Shown here in pieces: positions 1 to 5,698 of a stretch of 7,250 nt of DNA. Numbering within the stretch: the first letter of the stretch is position 1; each line of letters starts with the position of its first letter. The position numbers and the translations under genes were made by a program. Below the pieces are notes generated by a model. That model did no database searches and was not told the origin of the DNA. It worked only from the letters and a program-made list of their open reading frames with translations. Source of the stretch: JAZKIX01 sp040384645 (GTDB taxonomy: Bacteria; Pseudomonadota; Gammaproteobacteria; Burkholderiales; Burkholderiaceae_D); contig JAZKIX010000230.1 in NCBI GenBank assembly GCA_040384645.1, forward strand, positions 1 through 7,250, read 5' to 3'.

Positions 1-455
1 CGGTGCCGATGGGTTTTATATCTAGGTTTTCTAATTTTTTTTCTGCAATCAATTTGACCCGAGCGAAGGCTATCGAACGTGGTGGCCGAGTTTATATGCG
101 CCCAGCAGATGGAACCAATTGGGCGGCCGGTTGGGTGATATTTGTTAACCCTGCTGGTGACGCAAATAAATTGTATACCGCAACAGATACCCTTATTTCT
201 TCTCATGATGCAGTACCTGTTGGCATTACGATTAGTACTGCTTTTAGCGTTTCTGCGACCGGAATAGGCGAGTATATCGCTTACGACGGCACTGGCCGTC
301 CAGTGAACGAGGCAGCGGCCGGCGCCCCGGTTTCAAATCGATTTGGTAACGTCACTTTTTTACAAGATGGCAAGGCGCGATGTATTTTTGTGAATTTGTT
401 GGGGCGCCCCCGTGTTTATAAATCGTTGACGACTACTTGTACAGCGACTTCATGA
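1..455 (+). CDS. Type IV minor pilin / pseudopilin, FimT/GspH family, 3' part (5' end outside window)
   Basis: This is the C-terminal part of a minor pilin of the FimT/GspH type, a low-abundance subunit that helps start type IV pilus or pseudopilus assembly at the inner membrane. The reading frame is open to the left edge. The visible 150 residues begin in the alpha-helix, with the family-like stretch FFSAINLTRAKAIERGGRV at about residues 12-30, followed by DGTNWAAGWVIFV at 36-48, which matches the usual 'sDGtnWa.GWlvF' block. The rest is a beta-rich domain with a late GRPRV motif (134-138) and two cysteines (127 and 146) that could form a disulfide. The prepilin peptidase site and the hydrophobic N-terminal helix, roughly 35-40 residues, must lie upstream of the window, so the start cannot be given. 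Other pilin genes may precede it. It ends about 80 nt before ribD and is functionally unrelated to it. Family assignment is fairly sure; the exact pilus system is not. Confidence 0.75.
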   Translation, partial: VPMGFISRFSNFFSAINLTRAKAIERGGRVYMRPADGTNWAAGWVIFVNPAGDANKLYTATDTLISSHDAVPVGITISTAFSVSATGIGEYIAYDGTGRPVNEAAAGAPVSNRFGNVTFLQDGKARCIFVNLLGRPRVYKSLTTTCTATS

Positions 456-521
456 TAGGGAATTTTTATTCCTGTTAAATCGTTTCTTCCCGCCTATTCC
501 TCCATGACATTATTTGGGAAT

Positions 522-527
522 GGAAGG
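522..527 (+). promoter_or_regulatory. Ribosome binding site deciding the ribD start
   Basis: GGAAGG lies 7 nt upstream of the GTG at 535, close to ideal spacing. The in-frame TTG at 514 and ATG at 520 have no comparable purine-rich element at the right distance. This is the reason for choosing GTG 535 as the ribD start. Confidence 0.6.
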
Positions 528-534
528 CTTGATA

Positions 535-1620
535 GTGCTTGATTCGATAGATCTTATCCGTCATGCGCTGACTCTTGCAGAAAGCTGTCACAGTTCGACC
601 TCACCTAACCCGAAGGTTGGGTGCCTTATTACTAGGGACGGTCATATCATTGGCAAGGGTTGTACTCAACCCGCAGGCCAGGCGCATGCCGAAGTTATGG
701 CGCTCTCCGATGTACAGCTGCATGGCTTGGACGCACGTGGCGCTACAGTCTATGTCACCTTAGAACCCTGCAATCACCATGGACGTACGCCACCTTGTGT
801 TGACGCACTGATTCGGGCTGGTGTCGCCAAGGTGGTGATCGCGATCGAAGACCCCAATCCGCTCGTGGCGGGTCAGGGCATAGAGAGATTGCGTGCTTCT
901 GGAATAGAGGTAGAGTGTGGCGTGATGGCCGATGAGGCGCGCGAAATGAATATCGGGTTTTTCTCCCGTATGCAGCGGGGCAGGCCATGGGTGCGGATGA
1001 AATCAGCGGCAAGTCTAGATGGCAAGACTGCGCTTTTTAACGGTCAGAGTCAGTGGATTACGTCGCAAGCGGCTCGCGAAGACGGACATTTTTGGCGTGC
1101 CCGTGCCTGCGCGATCATGACTGGTATAGGTACAGTTAAGCAAGACAACCCGCGATTGTCGGTGCGTGCCGTAGAAACACCACGACAGCCGAGACGCATT
1201 GTGCTAGACAGCAAACTTGAGATCGACCCCACGTCCCGTGTTTTGTCAGGTGGTGGCACTTTGGTTGTAACAGCAACGCATGATTTAGCAAAAGAGAATC
1301 TTTTGCGCGATGTGGGCGCCGATATCCTCTATCTTCCAACAGACGACAATAAAGTTGATTTGCATGCACTTATGTTGGAACTCGCGCGCCGAGGGATTAA
1401 TGAGTTACATGTGGAGGCTGGTGCAAAGCTCAATGGTGCGATGGTTCGTAATGGTTGTGTTGATGAGTTGTTGCTCTATCTTGCACCGATGCTGCTTGGT
1501 GACGCGCAAAGCATGGTTGCCTTGGATCCGATTGATAGCCTAGATCGCAAGATTGCGTTGAAATTTCATGAAGTAAAGCAAATTGGCACTGACTTACGTG
1601 TTTTGGCACGATTTACATAG
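535..1620 (+). CDS. ribD: Bifunctional diaminohydroxyphosphoribosylaminopyrimidine deaminase / 5-amino-6-(5-phosphoribosylamino)uracil reductase
   Basis: RibD carries out the second and third steps of riboflavin synthesis in the cytoplasm: deamination of the pyrimidine made by GTP cyclohydrolase II, then NADPH-dependent reduction of its ribose side chain. With the GTG start it is 361 aa, close to the E. coli enzyme (367). The N-terminal cytidine-deaminase-like domain has TSPNPKVGC (about 22-30), the zinc ligand and catalytic pair in HAEV (His51, Glu53), and the second zinc motif PCNHHGRTPPC (Cys79, Cys88). The C-terminal reductase domain shows KSAASLDGKTA (about 156-166), SQWITS (172-177), TVKQDNPRLSVR and VEAGAKLNGAMV (about 293-304), ending in DELLLYLAP.LLG. 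Both halves look intact. An in-frame TTG (514) would add 7 residues but lacks a good ribosome binding site. It is the first gene of the riboflavin cluster; ribE is not found behind it as would often be expected. Confidence 0.93.
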   Translation: MLDSIDLIRHALTLAESCHSSTSPNPKVGCLITRDGHIIGKGCTQPAGQAHAEVMALSDVQLHGLDARGATVYVTLEPCNHHGRTPPCVDALIRAGVAKVVIAIEDPNPLVAGQGIERLRASGIEVECGVMADEAREMNIGFFSRMQRGRPWVRMKSAASLDGKTALFNGQSQWITSQAAREDGHFWRARACAIMTGIGTVKQDNPRLSVRAVETPRQPRRIVLDSKLEIDPTSRVLSGGGTLVVTATHDLAKENLLRDVGADILYLPTDDNKVDLHALMLELARRGINELHVEAGAKLNGAMVRNGCVDELLLYLAPMLLGDAQSMVALDPIDSLDRKIALKFHEVKQIGTDLRVLARFT

Positions 1621-1787
1621 GTCTTTATGTGAATGCTGAACCCTGTCATTAAAATAACGCGTATTTGAAGTAACTGGGAAAATACTTGCGTTTCATTCAA
1701 GCAGCGCTTTTACACTGAATTTTCTTTAATTTCCCTTCGCACCCATTTCTTGGCAGCTTATTAGCCGAAATTGCGTCAAAAATCCTT

Positions 1788-1793
1788 TAAAAT
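1788..1793 (+). promoter_or_regulatory. Possible -10 box before ribBX
   Basis: TAAAAT matches the sigma-70 -10 consensus at 5 of 6 bases and would place the transcript start about 18-20 nt before the ribBX ATG. No good -35 lies 16-18 nt upstream; the nearest TTGGCA (1750-1755) is too far away. It is therefore only a candidate for an internal promoter that would let ribBX be expressed apart from ribD. Confidence 0.25.
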
Positions 1794-1803
1794 GCTGGCT
1801 CCT

Positions 1804-1809
1804 GAAGGA
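1804..1809 (+). promoter_or_regulatory. Ribosome binding site of ribBX
   Basis: GAAGGA lies 8 nt upstream of the ATG at 1818 and supports this start; the protein begins as RibB proteins usually do, about 20 residues before the DEEDRENEGD motif. Confidence 0.6.
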
Positions 1810-1817
1810 TTTCATCT

Positions 1818-2930
1818 ATGAATATTTCAAACACGCAAGAAATCGTTGCCGAATTCCGCGCTGGCCGGATGGTCATTTTAGTCGACGAGGAAGATCGCGA
1901 GAATGAAGGCGATTTGGTGCTCGCAGCAGATTTTGTTACACCTGAAACCATCAATTTCATGGCGAAATTTGGCAGGGGATTGATATGTCTGACTTTGACA
2001 GAAGAGCGTTGCGATCAATTAAATTTGTCAATGATGACAACGCGCAATGGCACATCCTACGGCACCAATTTCACCGTTTCAATAGAATCAGCTGAAGGGG
2101 TGACAACCGGCATTTCTGCCGCGGATCGGGCGAAGACCATCCAAGTTGCCGTTGCAAAGAATGCTATTGCGAGCGATATCGTTCAGCCTGGGCATATATT
2201 CCCGCTAAAGGCGCAAAAAGGCGGTGTTTTGATGCGTGCTGGGCATACTGAGGCGGGTTGCGATCTGGCAGAATTGGCTGGATTGACGCCGGCTGCAGTT
2301 ATTTGCGAGATCATGAATGATGACGGCAGTATGGCTCGCTTGCCCGATTTGATGGTCTTCGCCGAGCAGCACGGTCTAAAGGTAGGCACCATTGCCGATC
2401 TGATTCACTATCGTAGCCGAAACGAAAGCATTGTCGAGCGCGTGGGCGAACGTGCAATGAATACCGTGCATGGAAGTTTTAAGGCCATTGCCTATCGTGA
2501 CAAGCCAAGTGGCGCCGCACATTTAGCTTTAGTGCACGGCGATATCACGGCAGAATCAGAAACCCTTGTGCGCGTGCATCAACCGGTTTCGATTCTTGAT
2601 TTGCTCGAAACCAAGGCGACCACGCATTCTTGGAATATGGCGTCCGCCATGACGGCAATTAAGAATGCAGAGCGTGGGGTAATGGTTCTGCTCAATTGCG
2701 AAGAATCGGCGGAACAGATGTTTTCGCAATTTAATGCCCTGAATACCCCCGAAACGCGTCCCCATGGACGTGCCGCACGAATGGATTTGCGCACTTATGG
2801 AATCGGCGCCCAAATTTTGCGTGATATCGGGGTTGGAAAGATGAAGCTGCTCGCCAATCCAAGAAAAATGCCATCCATGACAGGCTTTGATCTGGAAGTA
2901 GTTGGATACCAATCTAAGCCAAATGAATGA
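1818..2930 (+). CDS. ribB: 3,4-dihydroxy-2-butanone-4-phosphate synthase fused to a degenerate GTP cyclohydrolase II-like domain (RibBX type)
   Basis: The N-terminal half (about 1-200) is RibB, which turns ribulose 5-phosphate into dihydroxybutanone phosphate, the four-carbon substrate of lumazine synthase. Its Mg-binding and active-site motif DEEDRENEGD (23-32) is intact, as are the GVTTGISAADRA block (94-105), PGHIFPL (124-130), RAGHTEAGCDL with His143, and CEIMNDDG with Glu164. The C-terminal half (about 215-370) has the fold signature of GTP cyclohydrolase II: LALVHGDI, YGIGAQILRDIGV (327-339) and a late LEVVGY. It lacks the enzyme's zinc cysteines, however: the SECLTGD...CDCG region is replaced by HQPVSILDLLETKATTHSW (254-272) with no Cys. 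The QEGRGIGL catalytic loop is replaced by CEESAEQMF (294-302). Many databases would label this 'bifunctional RibBA', but the second activity is very unlikely. Such RibB-RibX hybrids are known in Proteobacteria; a separate ribA is expected elsewhere. Confidence 0.92.
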   Translation: MNISNTQEIVAEFRAGRMVILVDEEDRENEGDLVLAADFVTPETINFMAKFGRGLICLTLTEERCDQLNLSMMTTRNGTSYGTNFTVSIESAEGVTTGISAADRAKTIQVAVAKNAIASDIVQPGHIFPLKAQKGGVLMRAGHTEAGCDLAELAGLTPAAVICEIMNDDGSMARLPDLMVFAEQHGLKVGTIADLIHYRSRNESIVERVGERAMNTVHGSFKAIAYRDKPSGAAHLALVHGDITAESETLVRVHQPVSILDLLETKATTHSWNMASAMTAIKNAERGVMVLLNCEESAEQMFSQFNALNTPETRPHGRAARMDLRTYGIGAQILRDIGVGKMKLLANPRKMPSMTGFDLEVVGYQSKPNE

Positions 2931-3120
2931 GCTGATAAGATTTCATTCGTAGCCTGCTTCGCTTCTCTATTGGTCAAACACCGCTCAGTTGAGCGCCAAT
3001 AATTTGTCTGGACTAATGCAGCCAGAGCAGTAATCTGTTGTTTTGGATCAATTTTGACTTCGGGCCTCCAGTGCAAGATCCAATTCTCCTAAATTAATCT
3101 ACTCAGTAAAGAGACATGCC
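2931..3120 (+). other. ribBX-ribH intergenic leader with two potential stem-loops
   Basis: This 190-nt stretch has no credible gene. Two hairpins can be drawn. The first (2969-3000) has an inner stem CGCTC/GAGCG with an AGTT loop and an outer stem ATTGG/CCAAT separated by an 8-nt one-sided bulge; it has no U-run behind it, so it is not a standard terminator. The second (3043-3083) is TTGGATC/GATCCAA (7 bp) extended by TTG-ACT pairing with AGT-g-CAA around a 10-nt loop. A -35-like TTGACT (3054-3059) lies inside the second hairpin, but I see no good -10 at 16-18 nt. No FMN riboswitch consensus is visible. Confidence 0.4.
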
Positions 3121-3606
3121 ATGACCGTAGGAATATATGAAATGAATTTGGCGGGCGAAGGCTTGCGTGTTGGTATCGCACAAGCGCGTTTCAACGAAGA
3201 TGTTTGTCATGGCTTGTTGTCCGCTTGTTTGGCGGAACTAAAGCGTTTGGGTGTGGCGGACGAAGATGTTTTGCATGTGACGGTGCCAGGGGCTCTTGAA
3301 ATACCGTTAGCATTGCAGAAAATGGCCGACACACAGCAATTTGACGCGCTTGTGGCGATCGGCGCCGTGATTCGTGGCGAGACTTATCATTTCGAACTGG
3401 TGTCAAATGAATCGGGCGCCGGCATTACACGTGTCGGTTTGGATTACGGTATCCCGATTGCAAATGCGGTTTTGACAACCGATACCGATGAACAAGCAGA
3501 GGCACGCATGGCCGAAAAAGGTACTGATGCAGCGCGGGTCGCGGTTGAAATGGCTAATTTAAATTTAGCCTTGCAAGAATTATCGGCCGTGCCAGACGAG
3601 GAATAA
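3121..3606 (+). CDS. ribH: 6,7-dimethyl-8-ribityllumazine synthase
   Basis: RibH condenses the ribitylamino-pyrimidinedione made from the RibD product with dihydroxybutanone phosphate made by RibB, giving lumazine, the substrate of riboflavin synthase. The enzyme forms cytoplasmic oligomers (pentamers or icosahedral capsids, depending on the species). The 161-aa protein has the normal length. It shows the aromatic substrate-binding position in QARFNE (Phe24), VPGALEIPLA (55-64), GAVIRGETYHFE (81-92) with the catalytic His90, and the phosphate-site and late-strand block SNESGAGITRVGLD (95-108) followed by PIANAVLTT. The start at ATG 3121 gives the N-terminus typical of Burkholderiales homologs (M-x-x-G-x-Y-x-x-N-L). 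Its ribosome binding site is only a weak AAGAGA about 6 nt upstream. It lies 190 nt after ribBX and 50 nt before nusB. Confidence 0.95.
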   Translation: MTVGIYEMNLAGEGLRVGIAQARFNEDVCHGLLSACLAELKRLGVADEDVLHVTVPGALEIPLALQKMADTQQFDALVAIGAVIRGETYHFELVSNESGAGITRVGLDYGIPIANAVLTTDTDEQAEARMAEKGTDAARVAVEMANLNLALQELSAVPDEE

Positions 3607-3644
3607 TCACTCGTTCCCGCTCGCCAATCAAAGTAAAGAATTAC

Positions 3645-3650
3645 GGAAGA
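3645..3650 (+). promoter_or_regulatory. Ribosome binding site of nusB
   Basis: GGAAGA lies 6 nt upstream of ATG 3657, within the short 50-nt ribH-nusB gap. It supports the chosen nusB start, and the short gap supports co-transcription with ribH. Confidence 0.5.
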
Positions 3651-3656
3651 AAAAAT

Positions 3657-4127
3657 ATGACTGAAAAGACCTTACACGCCAACCCGAGCAAAAATCGCTC
3701 GCCCCGTCACCGTGCGCGCGAATTTGCCTTGCAAGGTTTGTATCAATGGTTGTTGAGCAAGGAAGATGCCGGCGTCGTGATCGCGCATATGCGCGCCGGT
3801 CACGGCTTTGATAAAGTCGATGCAGAACATTTCGACGCACTGTTGACGGGCACTATCCGCGATGCTGTGGCATTGCGGGCGGCGTTTGCGCCATTAATCG
3901 ACCGCACGGTTGCTGAACTGTCGCCGGTTGAGCATGCGGTTTTATTGATTGGCGCTTTTGAGTTGAAGAATCACGTCGAGATTCCCTATCGCGTTGTCAT
4001 CAATGAAGCGGTGGAATTGACCAAATCATTTGGCGGAATCGATGGCCATAAATATGTTAATGGTGTGTTGGATAAGCTTGCGCTGATCTTGCGCCATGAT
4101 GAAATTGGCGCAGACAAACGCCGCTGA
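3657..4127 (+). CDS. nusB: Transcription antitermination protein NusB
   Basis: NusB binds boxA RNA together with NusE (ribosomal protein S10) and joins the antitermination complex that keeps RNA polymerase moving through rRNA operons. The 156-aa all-helical protein has the basic N-terminal RNA-binding segment (RSPRHRAREFALQGLYQW, about 14-31), the central LSPVEHAVLLIGAFEL (88-103), and the diagnostic C-terminal block PYRVVINEAVELTKSFG (110-126) followed by HKYVNGVLDKLA (131-142). It carries about 13 extra N-terminal residues compared with E. coli NusB, as betaproteobacterial homologs often do. It follows ribH by 50 nt, a neighbourhood that recurs in many bacteria. A terminator-like hairpin follows it, so it is probably the last gene of the riboflavin transcript. 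Confidence 0.95.
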   Translation: MTEKTLHANPSKNRSPRHRAREFALQGLYQWLLSKEDAGVVIAHMRAGHGFDKVDAEHFDALLTGTIRDAVALRAAFAPLIDRTVAELSPVEHAVLLIGAFELKNHVEIPYRVVINEAVELTKSFGGIDGHKYVNGVLDKLALILRHDEIGADKRR

Positions 4128-4158
4128 TTTTAAGCAGTAGTGGAAGTTTTTACATTGG

Positions 4159-4203
4159 CCCGGCAGCGCGATCGTACTGTGCTTCCGGGTCTTAATTATT
4201 TTA
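4159..4203 (+). terminator. Terminator-like hairpin behind nusB
   Basis: CCCGG (4159-4163) pairs with CCGGG (4185-4189). After a C/T mismatch, AGCGCG pairs with TGTGCT, counting two G-U pairs, around a 7-nt loop. The tail TCTTAATTATTTT is U-rich but interrupted, so termination may be partial. It would close the rib-nusB transcript just before the aminotransferase gene. Confidence 0.45.
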
Positions 4204-4207
4204 TGTC

Positions 4208-5413
4208 ATGAATCCAACTCATAGCGACCCCGTCGTCGCGTCACGCTTGGCCAATATCGCACCTTTTCATGTAATGGAAATCGCCAAAATGGCTGCGGCA
4301 CTGGAGCAGCAAGGGCGTCAACTCATCCATATGAGTATCGGCGAACCAGACTTTGTAGCCGCAGCGCCGGTGATTGCGGCTGCCACCGCCGCCATGACCA
4401 ATGGCAAAACGCAATACACTGCGGCGACCGGCTTACTGGAATTGCGCAATGCCATCGCAGCGCATTATCAACAGGTTTATTGCTTAGACATTGCACCATC
4501 GCGCATTGTTGTCACGGCCGGTGCGTCGGCAGCGCTATTGCTCGCAATTGCGGCGCTGGTCGAGCCAGGAGCCGAAGTATTGATGCCCGATCCATCCTAT
4601 CCCTGTAACCGGCATTTTGTGGCGGCTTTTGAGGGACATGCCAAGATGATCCCGTCTGGACCCGATCAACGCTTCCAGTTATCGAATGCGATGGTGCAGC
4701 AAGCCTGGAACGCGGCAACCGTTGGTGTGTTGCTGGCGTCGCCATCCAATCCTACCGGTACTTCGATTGATTCAGATGAATTGGCCTCGATTGTGGCTAC
4801 GGTGCGTGGCAAAGGCGGCTTTACCATCGTCGACGAAATCTATCAAGGATTGACTTACGATAGGCCGCCTTTTTCGGCCCTATCCTTGGGTGATGACGTG
4901 ATTGTGATCAATAGCTTTTCTAAATATTTCAATATGACAGGCTGGCGTCTAGGCTGGATGGTAGTGCCTGATCGATTGGTACCGCATATTGAAAAGCTGG
5001 CGCAAAACTTGTTTATTTGCCCTTCCGCGATTGCCCAATACGCCGGTATTGCCTGTTTTTTGCCGGAATCGATCGCGATATATGAAGCGCGAAAGCACGA
5101 ATTTGCACGGCGCAGGGATTACTTGGTGCCGGCGTTAAAGCAACTGGGTTTTAAAGTGCCGGTCATGCCGGACGGAGCGTTCTATGTATACGCGGAATGT
5201 AGCGAGGTGTTTTATCCAGGTGTGAATGATGCGGATACGCTGACCGTAGCAATCCTGAATGAGGCAGGAGTGGTATTGGTGCCGGGACTCGATTTCGGGC
5301 TCCATACAGCGCAACAATATATTCGCGTCTCATATGCAACATCGATGCAAAATTTGGAGGAGGCGGTGCGACGGTTGGGCGTTTTCTTTGCTTCCAAACG
5401 TTCAAAGGTGTGA
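4208..5413 (+). CDS. Pyridoxal-phosphate-dependent aminotransferase, class I/II (fold type I), substrate unknown
   Basis: This is a cytoplasmic fold type I transaminase of 401 aa, the usual length. Visible markers are SIGEPDF (43-49) in the substrate-gating N-terminal part, TAGASAALLLA (103-113) at the phosphate-binding turn, DPSYP with Tyr131, and SPSNPTGT (178-185) with Asn181. Further on are VDEIYQ (208-213) with Asp209, which pairs with the PLP ring nitrogen, SFSKYFNMTGWRLGW (236-250) with the Schiff-base Lys239 and phosphate-binding Arg247, and YIRVSYA (371-377) with Arg373 for the substrate carboxylate. All catalytic residues are present. The pattern fits the aspartate/alanine/aromatic aminotransferase group, but the substrate cannot be read from sequence. 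ATG 4208 is the first in-frame start after a stop codon at 4193, and no Shine-Dalgarno sequence precedes it. A hairpin lies directly upstream and a strong terminator follows. Confidence 0.92.
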   Translation: MNPTHSDPVVASRLANIAPFHVMEIAKMAAALEQQGRQLIHMSIGEPDFVAAAPVIAAATAAMTNGKTQYTAATGLLELRNAIAAHYQQVYCLDIAPSRIVVTAGASAALLLAIAALVEPGAEVLMPDPSYPCNRHFVAAFEGHAKMIPSGPDQRFQLSNAMVQQAWNAATVGVLLASPSNPTGTSIDSDELASIVATVRGKGGFTIVDEIYQGLTYDRPPFSALSLGDDVIVINSFSKYFNMTGWRLGWMVVPDRLVPHIEKLAQNLFICPSAIAQYAGIACFLPESIAIYEARKHEFARRRDYLVPALKQLGFKVPVMPDGAFYVYAECSEVFYPGVNDADTLTVAILNEAGVVLVPGLDFGLHTAQQYIRVSYATSMQNLEEAVRRLGVFFASKRSKV

Positions 5414-5422
5414 TCAAGAGTC

Positions 5423-5451
5423 AAATAATACTGGGGTCAGTATTATTTTTT
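5423..5451 (+). terminator. Rho-independent terminator of the aminotransferase gene
   Basis: A perfect 11-bp inverted repeat, AAATAATACTG (5423-5433) and CAGTATTATTT (5438-5448), encloses a GGGT loop and runs directly into a T tract ending at 5451. It begins 10 nt after the aminotransferase stop codon. The stem is A/T-rich, and the mirrored A-rich left flank could give some activity in the other direction too. Confidence 0.75.
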
Positions 5452-5633
5452 CGCCTTATAAAACGTGCGGGATAGGGTCTGTTACTGAATATACCCCCCT
5501 ATTTTTCGTAACATCAACAAGAGCCAGTTCTAATTTAGGCGCTGTTTTGGTGGTTGCGTTAGTCGAAGTCACAGACGAACTGCGCCTAATTCCCAAGCAT
5601 TTTTTGAATAGAAATGCAGCGCAAATCCGCTCA
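5452..5633. other. Spacer between convergent genes, no gene recognised
   Basis: About 180 nt lie between the two terminators. Short frames exist on both strands but resemble no family I know and have no ribosome binding sites. The only structure noted is a long-range inverted repeat TTAGGCGC (5535-5542) / GCGCCTAA (5582-5589) with a 39-nt loop, plus a weak ATAGGG/CCCTAT pair (5472-5477/5497-5502). I cannot assign a function. Confidence 0.5.
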
Positions 5634-5676
5634 AAAAAGTAAAAAATGGCCGATTTCATTGAGTAAAAATCGGCCA
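5634..5676 (-). terminator. Rho-independent terminator of rhlE
   Basis: Read on the minus strand, TGGCCGATTT (5676-5667) pairs perfectly over 10 bp with AAATCGGCCA (5656-5647) around a 10-nt loop, followed by TTTTTT, AC and another T run. It starts 22 nt after the helicase stop codon at 5699. Its position supports that stop as the true gene end, rather than the frame that would read through the hairpin to 5631. Confidence 0.85.
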
Positions 5677-5698
5677 CTATCTGACAGGCACAATAAGT

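Larger units (their letters stand above)
1621..1817 (+). other. ribD-ribBX intergenic region, no gene seen
   Basis: This 197-nt, rather A/T-rich stretch has no reading frame with family character on either strand and no recognisable remnant of riboflavin synthase. It does not show the conserved blocks of the FMN riboswitch (RFN element), nor a convincing intrinsic terminator. The only short inverted repeat I noticed is AAGTA/TACTT (about 1668-1687), which is weak. Its 3' end carries a possible -10 box and the ribBX ribosome binding site. Confidence 0.55.

Noticed and set aside
1621..1817. FMN riboswitch before ribBX
   Set aside because: The conserved RFN blocks, such as the GGTGAAATTCCC-ACCGGCGG-like core, are not found here or in 2931-3120.
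2795..3076. Minus-strand frame of 93 codons across the end of ribBX and the following gap
   Set aside because: Half of it is antisense to ribBX, and the remainder has no recognisable features.
5531..5590. Possible integron attC site (TTAGGCGC ... GCGCCTAA)
   Set aside because: The arms do not match the GTTRRRY/RYYYAAC core pair of attC, there is no integrase and no cassette-like gene.
5259..5642. Plus-strand frame overlapping the 3' end of the aminotransferase gene
   Set aside because: It starts inside the aminotransferase in another frame, runs through the strong terminator at 5423-5451 and resembles no known protein.
5456..5677. Minus-strand frame of 73 codons in the spacer
   Set aside because: Its start lies inside the rhlE terminator stem, it has no ribosome binding site, and its composition is unremarkable.
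5631..5698. Extension of rhlE to a stop at 5631
   Set aside because: It is produced only by the arbitrary length of the N run, reads through the terminator hairpin and lacks the basic RhlE tail.
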